A stretch of DNA of 64,000 nt, taken from the NCBI GenBank assembly GCA_035690865.1, contig DASSKE010000004.1, positions 186,001 to 250,000 of the forward strand, written 5' to 3'. Position 1 is the stretch's first letter. Every line of letters begins with the position of its first letter. Below are positions 15,998 through 23,612 of this stretch, piece by piece. The notes beneath the pieces are model-generated. The model ran no database searches. It was not told the origin of the DNA and worked only from the letters and a program-made list of their open reading frames with translations. The stretch is from CAMLQK01 sp035690865. Its GTDB lineage: Bacteria; Patescibacteriota; Saccharimonadia; Saccharimonadales; UBA4665. The translations under genes were made by a program, and so were the position numbers.

Positions 15998-16654
15998 ATG
16001 GCACAAATTATATGTATGGGCGCAAGCACCGTGTATGGCACTGGCGGCCCAAACGGCGGTTGGGCGGATATGCTCAAGCTTGCCCTGCACAAGCAAATGT
16101 ACAGTGGAGCCATTTCAGACGAAGCTCATGAAGTATTCATTTTTGCGAAATCGGGCGTTACGGTTGATTTTATAGCTAATGGTTGCGAACAGCGCATCGA
16201 AGATTATAAGCGAGATGGCCGCAAAACAATCGTGATTCTTTCGGTTGGCCTCAATAACGCTAAGGCCGTAGGACGTCCGGACAACTACGTTTCGGCGCCG
16301 GAAGATTATGCCATTCACATGAATGATCTTCTCAGGCGACTCACGAGCAAGGCCAATGCCGTGATTTGCGTCGGTTTTACCCCAGTTGATGAAGCCAAAA
16401 CCACCAAAAAGATTAATCCTTTCACCGGACAGAACTCATTCTTTTTTAATGACCGCATTAAAACGTTCAATGATGCTTTTCGCCAAGCTGCACAAGAAGC
16501 TGGTGATGCCGTTCACTTTTTGGATTTGTTTAGCCTTGCATCCGAATTGGACTGGATAAATAGCCACCTAAGTCCGGATGGCCTACACCCGAACGATAAC
16601 GGCCATCGCTGGATTTGCGACCAAGTCCTGCCCCTGCTAGAGACTCGAGCTTAG
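15998..16654 (+). CDS. SGNH/GDSL-type hydrolase
   Basis: The 218-residue protein shows the blocks of SGNH esterases: block I CMGASTVYG with the nucleophilic serine, block III SVGLNN with the oxyanion Asn, and block V DGLHPNDNGH with the Asp-His pair. It lacks a signal peptide, so it probably acts in the cytosol on an ester of unknown identity. It is the second gene of an operon with a Nudix hydrolase and the last gene of the island before a bidirectional terminator. Confidence 0.85.
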   Translation: MAQIICMGASTVYGTGGPNGGWADMLKLALHKQMYSGAISDEAHEVFIFAKSGVTVDFIANGCEQRIEDYKRDGRKTIVILSVGLNNAKAVGRPDNYVSAPEDYAIHMNDLLRRLTSKANAVICVGFTPVDEAKTTKKINPFTGQNSFFFNDRIKTFNDAFRQAAQEAGDAVHFLDLFSLASELDWINSHLSPDGLHPNDNGHRWICDQVLPLLETRA

Positions 16655-16661
16655 TTTCGCC

Positions 16662-16684
16662 AAGAATGACTTACGTCGTTCTTT
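16662..16684. terminator. Bidirectional terminator between convergent genes
   Basis: AAGAATGAC and GTCGTTCTT pair with one wobble around a TTAC loop. A T-run follows on the plus strand. Confidence 0.7.
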
Positions 16685-17214
16685 TATATGAGGCTGTACT
16701 TCCACCCTGGCTGCCATTGCCAGGGTGCGACCACGATATCAGTAAGCCCCCGGCCCTCTATATGTTCCTCTAGGCCGTATTGTGTAGCGCGGTGGCCAAT
16801 AATGAGCACCATTTTGCCCTCGTATTTTTTGCATAGATCCTGTAAAAAAGCTTTCATGCGCGCGGATGTATCCTGGTAGCTTTCGCCATTTGGAAATGGT
16901 ACTTCCACTGCTTGCGCTTTCATCGCTTCAATGTCTTTTTTGGGAGCGCGGTTTAAATCGCCATAGTTGCATTCGCGTAAACGAGCATCTTTAATAATGG
17001 GAAATCTGTCGCCAAAGGCTAACTGCGCGGTTTTGTATGAGCGTTGTAAATCGGAGCAGAAAATAGCATCGAAAGTTTGGTCTTTGTAGCGTTCACCCAT
17101 TTGTTTAGCTTGCTTTTTGCCAAGATCAGAGAGCTCTACGTCGTACCAGCCTGCAGCGGTGCCAGCTTCGTTGTCTTTAGTAGTGGAATGCGATTCAAAG
17201 ATTACGGTAATCAT
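16684..17214 (-). CDS. Histidine phosphatase superfamily protein (phosphoglycerate mutase-like)
   Basis: The protein has 176 residues. The family's RHG motif near the N-terminus appears as ESHSTT: the phospho-accepting His is kept but the preceding Arg is Ser. The later motifs look normal (LSDLGKKQA, FDAIFCSDLQRS, RECNYGDLN, and IIGHRATQYG with the second His). It probably removes phosphate from a small molecule or protein, but the changed RHG Arg may lower or alter activity. A -10 like TATAGT ends 8 nt before the ATG. Confidence 0.85.
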   Translation of the reverse strand: MITVIFESHSTTKDNEAGTAAGWYDVELSDLGKKQAKQMGERYKDQTFDAIFCSDLQRSYKTAQLAFGDRFPIIKDARLRECNYGDLNRAPKKDIEAMKAQAVEVPFPNGESYQDTSARMKAFLQDLCKKYEGKMVLIIGHRATQYGLEEHIEGRGLTDIVVAPWQWQPGWKYSLI

Positions 17215-17281
17215 AATGACTTACTATACCGTACGAGGTCATTTCTTCGTACATCTGAAGACACGTTTGTGGGGTGAAAGC

Positions 17282-17290
17282 TGGTATGAT
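17282..17290 (+). promoter_or_regulatory. Extended -10 promoter, leaderless start
   Basis: TGG-TATGAT ends 6 nt before the ATG at 17297. Confidence 0.65.
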
Positions 17291-17296
17291 ATATCC

Positions 17297-18115
17297 ATGA
17301 AGATTCTTTTAACGGGCAAGCCAAAAAGTGGCAAAACAACACTTCTTAACAAACTCCTGGAAGGTGTTACCGATAAGCGTGGCATGGCTGCTACCGAGAT
17401 TTTAGAAGCTGGCGTGCGTGTGGGTTTTGACTTGCAGGATAACCTTGGTCGCACCGCGATACTGGCTCGCACGGATCACCAAACAGATACTGCTGTCGGC
17501 CGATACTATGTTGATATACCGTCGCTTAACGATTTTATTGCGCCGCTCTTTGAATATGCGCCAGGCCAGCTCTTATATATAGACGAGATTGGCCACATGC
17601 AGTTATATTCCGACGAGTTTCAAAAGCTTGTCCGGTCGTACTTGAGCGCACCAAACGACTACCTTGGAACTATCTCTTGCATTTACGACCATCCGTTTAT
17701 TGATGAGGTTAAGGATAGAACTGATATTTTACTCTGTACTATAACTTCAGATAATCGGGACGCAGTGTTCGCAGGTCTTGCGCTAGCGCTAAAAAACCGT
17801 ACCGTACTTGCCGGTCTGCCCGCGGCTATGCAAGCTAAGGTTCTAGCCTTGGCGCGTAGTTACCTGCAAGCTGAGTCTTATATTTCTCTGAAGAAATTAT
17901 TTGGCAATGCGATTGTATATGTGGCAAAAAACAGAGTAAAACAAATCTCGGACAAACAGTTTATTGTTCAAGGCAACCACGATGAGCATCGCGTAGATTT
18001 ATTGAACGGTGACTACAGCTGTGACTGTGACTTTTTTAATGGCCGGCAGCAATTTGCTGGCAAAGCCGGTGAATGTTCACACATTCAGGCTGTAAGTATC
18101 TTTGTTAGCCACTAA
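17297..18115 (+). CDS. P-loop NTPase fused to a SWIM-type zinc finger
   Basis: The 272-residue protein begins with a Walker A motif (GKPKSGKTT) and has a Walker B-like LLYIDEIGHM, in the style of THEP1/NTPase_1 nucleoside triphosphatases. The last 40 residues contain CDCDFFNGRQQ...ECSH, the C-x-C...C-x-H spacing of a SWIM zinc finger, which usually binds nucleic acid or protein. The combination is unusual. It suggests an NTPase recruited to nucleic acid, but this is inference. The ATG at 17297 is preferred over the open frame from 17117 because it directly precedes the P-loop and follows a promoter at the leaderless distance. Confidence 0.8.
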   Translation: MKILLTGKPKSGKTTLLNKLLEGVTDKRGMAATEILEAGVRVGFDLQDNLGRTAILARTDHQTDTAVGRYYVDIPSLNDFIAPLFEYAPGQLLYIDEIGHMQLYSDEFQKLVRSYLSAPNDYLGTISCIYDHPFIDEVKDRTDILLCTITSDNRDAVFAGLALALKNRTVLAGLPAAMQAKVLALARSYLQAESYISLKKLFGNAIVYVAKNRVKQISDKQFIVQGNHDEHRVDLLNGDYSCDCDFFNGRQQFAGKAGECSHIQAVSIFVSH

Positions 18116-18755
18116 AAGGCGTGAAATTACGCGTTCGTCTTGCAAATAAATGAGCGTCCCACTCTTGTGCCGAAAACATCCAAGCTACGGTTTGAGGCCG
18201 CAGGCTTGCAAGGGACAGAACATTTGCGGCAGCGCTCAAGCTTGGTGAATCAGGGATAGTCGAGCCATTTTTAAGCGTAGAGATTGCGCACGCGGTTAGC
18301 AGCGTCCCGCCCACATATTTAGCCGCCCGTTGTGCGGCCTCCGGTATCCTGTTATACAGCGGCGTGACATTCGGTTGAAAGAAATGGCGAATCTCGTGGC
18401 GTAAGTTGGCATTAAGGAACATCGGTGACTTGGCGTGGTGAAGATTTAATCGAATAACAGGGTACCTGATGCGTTCTTCATGGACCATTGGCTCATATAA
18501 TGCAGTAGCATCCGTGGTTAAACCACCTTTGTCGTACAGAACAAGACCCATAGACTGCAAGGCGCTTTGTGGAACATTATGTTGCTGGGCCGCAAAGTCC
18601 ACCAGTTCTTGCATCGGAAAGCTGGCAGCCACATCTGCAAGATGAGGCGCGCTGCTGTCGGCGAAACAGCGTGGCTCACGGGCTATGCTTACCTGCTCCA
18701 AAGCAGCCATGGAAGAAGCATTCTTTGACAGAATGTCTAGTCTAGTTTCTCGCAT
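18105..18755 (-). CDS. Hypothetical protein with HExxH motif
   Basis: The 216-residue protein carries RHEIRHFF (His120, Glu121, His124) after a stretch ending LNANLR, which looks like the active-site helix of a zinc metallopeptidase. A later acidic EWDAH segment near residue 200 could provide a third ligand. A hydrophobic segment (YVGGTLLTACAISTL) lies between them. No named family is recognised. It is divergent from the copper operon and has its own -10/-35 with a leaderless start. Its 3' end overlaps the NTPase-SWIM gene by 11 bases. Confidence 0.65.
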   Translation of the reverse strand: MRETRLDILSKNASSMAALEQVSIAREPRCFADSSAPHLADVAASFPMQELVDFAAQQHNVPQSALQSMGLVLYDKGGLTTDATALYEPMVHEERIRYPVIRLNLHHAKSPMFLNANLRHEIRHFFQPNVTPLYNRIPEAAQRAAKYVGGTLLTACAISTLKNGSTIPDSPSLSAAANVLSLASLRPQTVAWMFSAQEWDAHLFARRTRNFTPFSG

Positions 18756-18761
18756 ATAAGA

Positions 18762-18791
18762 ATTATAGCACGATACATTTAACTAATACAA
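18762..18791 (-). promoter_or_regulatory. Promoter of the HExxH gene, leaderless start
   Basis: On the minus strand TTGTAT (-35, 18786-18791), an 18-bp spacer and TGC-TATAAT (18762-18767) end 6 nt before the ATG at 18755. It is back-to-back with the copper promoter. Confidence 0.7.
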
Positions 18792-18796
18792 AATGC

Positions 18797-18825
18797 TTGC
18801 ATATACCCCCAGGGGGTACTATGAT
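18797..18825 (+). promoter_or_regulatory. Copper-operon promoter, leaderless
   Basis: TTGCAT (-35, 18797-18802), a 17-bp spacer and TATGAT (-10, 18820-18825) end 6 nt before the ATG of the repressor gene at 18832. The spacer is almost entirely filled by the operator palindrome. Confidence 0.85.
18804..18818. promoter_or_regulatory. CsoR-type operator
   Basis: TACCCCC-A-GGGGGTA is a perfect 15-bp palindrome with a GC core and AT ends, the form typical of CsoR/RcnR family operators. It lies between -35 and -10, so bound repressor would block RNA polymerase directly. Confidence 0.85.
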
Positions 18826-18831
18826 GGAAGT

Positions 18832-19122
18832 ATGAAAGCCGATATTAAAAACCGCGCCAGCCATCGCTCCAAGATTATTGAGGGGCAATGCAAAGGCCTG
18901 CAAAGGCTTATCGATAGCGAAGCCTATTGTATGGACATCCTTACACAAAGCCTTGCGATACAAAAGTCACTCGCCTCGCTCAATAAACTTGTTCTTGAGA
19001 ACCATTTACGAACCCACATAACAGACATGATGACATCGGGGGTCGCAGCCGAGCAGGAGAAAGCTGTCGAAGAGCTGCTGCATTTGTATGAGCTGAACAA
19101 TATCAGGGGCAAGAACGCCTAG
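18832..19122 (+). CDS. Metal-sensing transcriptional repressor, CsoR/RcnR family (DUF156)
   Basis: This 96-residue all-helical repressor shuts the downstream metal-efflux genes until metal binds. Family signatures are GQCKGLQRLI, AYCMDIL with the metal-ligand Cys33, and ENHLRTH with His58 and His62. Classical copper CsoR has Cys-His-Cys at these positions. Here the third ligand is His, as in nickel/cobalt RcnR. The operon content (DUF305, CopB) nevertheless points to copper. It is autoregulated through the palindrome between its -35 and -10. The ATG at 18832 matches the family start and the leaderless spacing; the longer frame from 18793 would include the promoter. Confidence 0.93.
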   Translation: MKADIKNRASHRSKIIEGQCKGLQRLIDSEAYCMDILTQSLAIQKSLASLNKLVLENHLRTHITDMMTSGVAAEQEKAVEELLHLYELNNIRGKNA

Positions 19123-19153
19123 CAGACAAGCATTCATTAAAAGGAGGGATCCT

Positions 19154-19582
19154 ATGAATAAACAAGCAACAATATATGGCGTCTGTGGGCTGACTATAGG
19201 CCTGGTGATTGCTTGGGCTATCTCGGTAACAGCGGTAAATGGCAATCATCCGAGCATGATGAGAATGATGGGCATGCATACCAATCCTGCAAGTACAACT
19301 CGCATGATTGACGACGATATGTCAATGTCGCAGATGATGAGTAGCCTGCAAGGCAAAACTGGCGATGACTTTGATAAAACCTTTATTGCCGAAATGATCG
19401 CGCACCACCAAGGTGCTATCGACATGGCTAACCTGGCAAAGGCCAACGCCAAACACAGCGAGATTAAAAAGATGGCTGACGATATTGTTACTGCCCAGTC
19501 TAAAGAAATAAATCAAATGAAGACCTGGCAAGCCAATTGGGGCTACAGTGCCTCTGCCGGCAGCCATGACATGATGAACTAA
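19154..19582 (+). CDS. DUF305 family exported protein
   Basis: The protein has 142 residues. An N-terminal membrane anchor (about residues 8-28) is followed by a methionine-rich linker (MMRMMGMH, MSMSQMM) and the DUF305 core EMIAHHQGAIDMA, with paired histidines, ending in QMKTWQANWG. DUF305 proteins bind metal, often copper, outside the cell; the Met and His clusters fit this. An AAGGAGG ribosome-binding site precedes the ATG. It lies between the repressor and the CopB ATPase, so it probably buffers or delivers copper. Confidence 0.92.
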   Translation: MNKQATIYGVCGLTIGLVIAWAISVTAVNGNHPSMMRMMGMHTNPASTTRMIDDDMSMSQMMSSLQGKTGDDFDKTFIAEMIAHHQGAIDMANLAKANAKHSEIKKMADDIVTAQSKEINQMKTWQANWGYSASAGSHDMMN

Positions 19583-19604
19583 TAAAAGAAAGTACGATGA
19601 CGCC

Positions 19605-21608
19605 ATGGACCACGCCGAACACAATAAGCACGATAAACACGCCGGGCATAGCCCCAATATGTTTAAACAAAAGTTCTGGCTGAGCCTCCTTTTGACCATC
19701 CCGACGCTAGTGTTTTCGCACGCCGTCCAGAGCTGGTTTGGTGTGGATTGGGCGTTTACGGGCAGCGAATATGTTCCGGCTGTTTTTGGCATCATCATTT
19801 TCTTTTACGGCGGCTTGGTGTTCTTAAAGAGCGCTAAAGCTGAGCTCGAAGGCCGCCAGCCTGGCATGATGACTCTTATCTCTATGGCCATTACGGTTGC
19901 TTTTGGCTATAGCTTGGCATCTACACTCAAAATTGTTGACGGCATGGACTTTTGGTGGGAGTTAGCAACTTTAGTGACCATTATGCTGTTGGGGCACTGG
20001 CTGGAGATGGCTTCGGTACAGAATGCCCAAGGCGCACTTAAAGAGCTAGCTAAACTCTTGCCGGATGAAGCAGAGCTTGTGGCTGGCAGTACTACAAAGA
20101 AGGTGCCAGTAGGCGATTTGAAGGTTGGCGATACGGTTTTAGTGCGCCCAGGGGGCCAAATACCTATCGACGGCAAAGTAACCAAGGGCGAATCTGACGT
20201 TAATGAATCAATGCTCACCGGCGAGTCTAGGCCAGTCAAAAAGGTCCTGCAATCTAAGGTAGTTGCCGGCACTATTAATGGCAGTGGCTCGCTGACTATT
20301 GCGGTAACACAAACGGGTGACAATACCGCTTTGGCGGGCATTATGAAGCTCGTTGCAGAGGCGCAAAGTAGCAAGTCTAAAACGCAAGTACTTGCCGATA
20401 AGGCTGCCTTTTATTTGACGTTTGTGGCACTTGGCGCAGCGCTCATTACCTGGGGTGCATGGGCACTGGCTGGCGAATCTTCCGGCTTCATTTTAGAGCG
20501 TATTGTAACAGTATTGGTTATTGCTTGTCCGCATGCGCTTGGCCTGGCTATTCCCCTAGTGACGGCTATCTCTACTACCCTGGCTGCGCGCAACGGTTTG
20601 CTTGTTCGTGAGCGTATGGCACTTGAGGCAGCCCGTAACGTAGACGTGATCTTGTTTGATAAAACCGGCACACTTACCAGGGGTGAACAAGGCGTGGTAG
20701 ACGTAGTAGGCGACGAAGACAAACAAGAGTTGCTTGGGGTTGCTGCCGCCATTGAAGCAGAATCGGAACACCCAATTGCCCGCGCAATTGTAAAAGCGGC
20801 CATGGAACAAAAGGTAAGCCTCCCTCCTGTCTCTGCTTTTACATCGCTCGCTGGCCGCGGTGCAAAAGCAACTATTGCAGGCCGGCACGAGGCCTATGTA
20901 GGCGGCCCTCGCCTTGTTGAAGAACTGCAAGCAACCATGCCAGAAGGCATTGAACAGGCCTCAAGATTGGCTTCTTCTCAAGGTAAAACGGTGGTGTATG
21001 TTATTGATCAAGACAAAACGGTGCGTGGCGCAATAATGTTGGCTGACGTTATTCGGGACGAATCAAAGGAGGCAGTTGCAACGCTCCAAAGCATGGGCAA
21101 GCGGGTGGCTATGCTCACCGGAGACAGTAAGGGTGTGGCAGCCTGGGTGGCTAAAGAACTCGGCATAAAAGAATACTTTGCAGAGGTTCTGCCGGAGCAC
21201 AAAGCCGAAACGGTTAAAAAGCTTCAGGCAGATGGCAGTAAAGTTGCCATGGTTGGTGATGGCGTAAATGACGCCCCTGCCCTGACCCAGGCTGATATCG
21301 GTATTGCAATTGGTGCTGGTACGGATGTAGCTATCGAGTCAGCGGGCATTGTGCTGGCTTCGAATGATCCTCGTGGCGTGGCAAAAATCGTCACATTGTC
21401 TAAGGCAACCTACCGCAAAATGCTCCAGAACCTGGCTTGGGCAACGGGTTACAACGCAATGGCAATTCCCCTCGCCGCAGGGGTAACGGCGGCATTCGGC
21501 TTTGTTCTGTCGCCAGCTTTTGGCGCGGTCCTCATGTCTGTTTCAACTATTGTGGTAGCAATTAATGCTCAACTTTTACGAAAACTAACACTCCGAACAA
21601 ATGCTTAA
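19605..21608 (+). CDS. copB: Copper-exporting P1B-type ATPase (CopB type)
   Basis: The 667-residue pump moves copper ions out of the cytosol using ATP. It has a short His-rich N-terminus (six His in the first 15 residues) instead of heavy-metal-associated domains. The membrane metal site is CPH (308-310), the CopB signature, rather than CPC. The TGES actuator motif, DKTGT with phosphorylated Asp352, the SEHPIA motif and GDGVNDAP are all intact. It is third in the operon after the repressor and DUF305 genes. Its last 8 bases overlap the start of a glycosyltransferase gene. Confidence 0.95.
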   Translation: MDHAEHNKHDKHAGHSPNMFKQKFWLSLLLTIPTLVFSHAVQSWFGVDWAFTGSEYVPAVFGIIIFFYGGLVFLKSAKAELEGRQPGMMTLISMAITVAFGYSLASTLKIVDGMDFWWELATLVTIMLLGHWLEMASVQNAQGALKELAKLLPDEAELVAGSTTKKVPVGDLKVGDTVLVRPGGQIPIDGKVTKGESDVNESMLTGESRPVKKVLQSKVVAGTINGSGSLTIAVTQTGDNTALAGIMKLVAEAQSSKSKTQVLADKAAFYLTFVALGAALITWGAWALAGESSGFILERIVTVLVIACPHALGLAIPLVTAISTTLAARNGLLVRERMALEAARNVDVILFDKTGTLTRGEQGVVDVVGDEDKQELLGVAAAIEAESEHPIARAIVKAAMEQKVSLPPVSAFTSLAGRGAKATIAGRHEAYVGGPRLVEELQATMPEGIEQASRLASSQGKTVVYVIDQDKTVRGAIMLADVIRDESKEAVATLQSMGKRVAMLTGDSKGVAAWVAKELGIKEYFAEVLPEHKAETVKKLQADGSKVAMVGDGVNDAPALTQADIGIAIGAGTDVAIESAGIVLASNDPRGVAKIVTLSKATYRKMLQNLAWATGYNAMAIPLAAGVTAAFGFVLSPAFGAVLMSVSTIVVAINAQLLRKLTLRTNA

Positions 21609-22692
21609 GACGATAATTATAGAAGCAACCGAAGCATTTAATCCAGAGCGTCGAGGTATAGGTACACAAATGCGCGCTTGGATTGAAGCGGCCCCCTTTG
21701 ACGAGTTCTCGGACTATACATTTATCGTCGCTCATCGCCAGCTTGCCACAATGGATGAAGTGCATGTTCGTGGCAGTAACGTCCAAACTCGGTCAGTGCA
21801 AGCTCCTAGCGAGGAGTCCTACATCGATCAACTCTATGCATATAAGCCGCACGTTATATTCTTCCCTATGGCAGACTCAAAATATGTGCGCCATGGTGCA
21901 ACGCAATGTGTGGGCGTAGACTACGGGATGGAAGACTTCTATTGCCGTGACTACATTGCATCGTACGACCCAATGACTTCGCTGCTGAAGCACAAAACAG
22001 CCCTACAGGCCTTTGCGGGGATCGTTACTGTTTCAAGAACCTCACAACGTGACTTAGCTTGGTTCTTTCCGGAATACAAAGACAAAGTTACGGTTGTGTA
22101 TCCGGGCGTAGTATCAGCCAAGCGTAATAACGAGCCAGGCGGACTTCCATCAGAGCTTAAAGATGCGCAGTTCTTATTAATTGTAGGTTACGAAAAGAAA
22201 AAGAATATTAAACGTATTACAACGGCATTTGATGCTTTTAAGGCCCAAACAGGATCGCAGTTAAAGCTTGTAATTGTTGGCAAACCCGGTTATGGCGCCC
22301 ACGAGATCGACGAGCATATTAAAACTTTGGCGCACCAGGCGGATATTATGCGGCTGGGATATGTATCCGAAGGCCAGAAGCAGCTACTTTTAACGCGTTG
22401 CTATGCACTAGTGGCTCTCCCGATATACGAAGGTTTTGGGATTTCTGCGCTCGAAGGACTTGCGGCGGGCAAAGTAGTGCTCGTAAGCAACAACGGAAGC
22501 CTTAAAGAAGTAGCTGGCAATGCGGGTTACTTCGCGGATCCTTTTTCTGTGGAGTCTATGACGAAGCAACTGGTTCAGATGAGCAAACTGAAAGGAAATC
22601 CCAAGCAACATTATATTACTAAACGACTTGCGCTCTTTGACCAAACCGTGCAATCTCGTACGTTGCTAAAACGCCTCACGAGCTTTGCATAA
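21601..22692 (+). CDS. Glycosyltransferase family 1/4
   Basis: The 363-residue GT-B enzyme has a C-terminal nucleotide-sugar domain with VGYEKKKNIKR, a strand-helix (LKLVIVGKPGYG), LGYVSEGQKQLLL, and the donor-binding PIYEGFGISALEGLAAGK with the E-x7-E glutamates. The N-terminal acceptor domain is less conserved. It probably adds a hexose to a surface glycan or lipid. The ATG overlaps the end of copB, so it can be read as the fourth gene of the copper operon, an unexpected coupling. Confidence 0.88.
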   Translation: MLKTIIIEATEAFNPERRGIGTQMRAWIEAAPFDEFSDYTFIVAHRQLATMDEVHVRGSNVQTRSVQAPSEESYIDQLYAYKPHVIFFPMADSKYVRHGATQCVGVDYGMEDFYCRDYIASYDPMTSLLKHKTALQAFAGIVTVSRTSQRDLAWFFPEYKDKVTVVYPGVVSAKRNNEPGGLPSELKDAQFLLIVGYEKKKNIKRITTAFDAFKAQTGSQLKLVIVGKPGYGAHEIDEHIKTLAHQADIMRLGYVSEGQKQLLLTRCYALVALPIYEGFGISALEGLAAGKVVLVSNNGSLKEVAGNAGYFADPFSVESMTKQLVQMSKLKGNPKQHYITKRLALFDQTVQSRTLLKRLTSFA

Positions 22693-22697
22693 AGGTT

Positions 22698-22706
22698 TGG
22701 TATCAT
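22698..22706 (+). promoter_or_regulatory. Extended -10 promoter, leaderless start
   Basis: TGG-TATCAT ends 6 nt before the ATG at 22713. Confidence 0.6.
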
Positions 22707-22712
22707 AGCAGT

Positions 22713-23558
22713 ATGACCAATCCTAGAACCTCGATAATTATACCCACCTACAATCGGGCATATATCATACAAGCGGCTATTAAGAGCGTACTGGCTCAAA
22801 CAGATCAGAATTGGGAGCTTATTGTCGTAGACGATGGGTCCACCGATAGTACGAAGCAAGTTGTCGAAGCTTTTAAAGACCAGCGCATTCGCTACGTGTT
22901 TCAGCAGAATGCAGGAGTTGCGCATGCCCGCAATCATGGATTATCCGAAGCACGTGGGGAGTGGATTGCGTACCTCGATAGCGACAATGAGCTATCGGCG
23001 CAATATCTGGCCACCATGCATGCCGATATTGCAGAACATCCGAACACGGTTTTTGCGGTGCCACGTTCGCATCGAATCTTAGAACAGTATAAAGATGGAA
23101 AGCTCCTCGAGAGCAAACCTGACAAAATTGATATTGTAACGGACACGATCACAATACATGACATTTTTATGCGCACCTTCCACGTGGATACAAATGGGCT
23201 GATGCACCATCGCCGGGTATTTGACGAAGGCATTATGTGGGATGCGACAATTCCTGTTATGGAAGATTGGGAATTTGCGCTTGCCATGGGCACAAAGTAC
23301 CCGGATGGATTTTTGTTTGTTAACGAAGTTCTCGTAACCTATTATCAACGCTTTGGTGGAGATGGAGTGCGCTCCAACGGCACATATCGTGATAATATTG
23401 ATGCATTTGAAAAGATTTATCAGAAGCACAAAAACGACCCGCTCATGAAAGGCCAAACCTGGTACGAACCAACTGTACAGCGCTGGAAGCAGCGCCAACA
23501 GGATTTTGAGGCCGGTAAGCTACCTCCCTTCTCCGAGTTCTACTACAAGCGTCCATAA
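22713..23558 (+). CDS. Glycosyltransferase family 2
   Basis: The 281-residue GT-A enzyme starts with the family's SIIIPTYNRA strand, then WELIVVDDGSTDST for nucleotide binding, GVAHARNHG, and the metal-binding DSDN in place of DxD. MEDWEFALAMG contains the ED motif of the acceptor site. No membrane segment is present. It likely acts with the preceding family 1 enzyme on a cell-surface polysaccharide. Although it lies 20 bp after that gene, it also has its own extended -10 at the leaderless distance. Confidence 0.9.
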   Translation: MTNPRTSIIIPTYNRAYIIQAAIKSVLAQTDQNWELIVVDDGSTDSTKQVVEAFKDQRIRYVFQQNAGVAHARNHGLSEARGEWIAYLDSDNELSAQYLATMHADIAEHPNTVFAVPRSHRILEQYKDGKLLESKPDKIDIVTDTITIHDIFMRTFHVDTNGLMHHRRVFDEGIMWDATIPVMEDWEFALAMGTKYPDGFLFVNEVLVTYYQRFGGDGVRSNGTYRDNIDAFEKIYQKHKNDPLMKGQTWYEPTVQRWKQRQQDFEAGKLPPFSEFYYKRP

Positions 23559-23612
23559 GGCTTGTATGGCGCCAGAGTCTTGTGGTTGTTTTGTTTCTGA
23601 CATACTTCCGTT

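Noticed and set aside
8799..16684. Integron or tyrosine-recombinase-bearing genomic island
   Set aside because: No integrase, excisionase or relaxase is encoded in the window. The repeat arrangement is reported as a finding but not called a classical integron or ICE.
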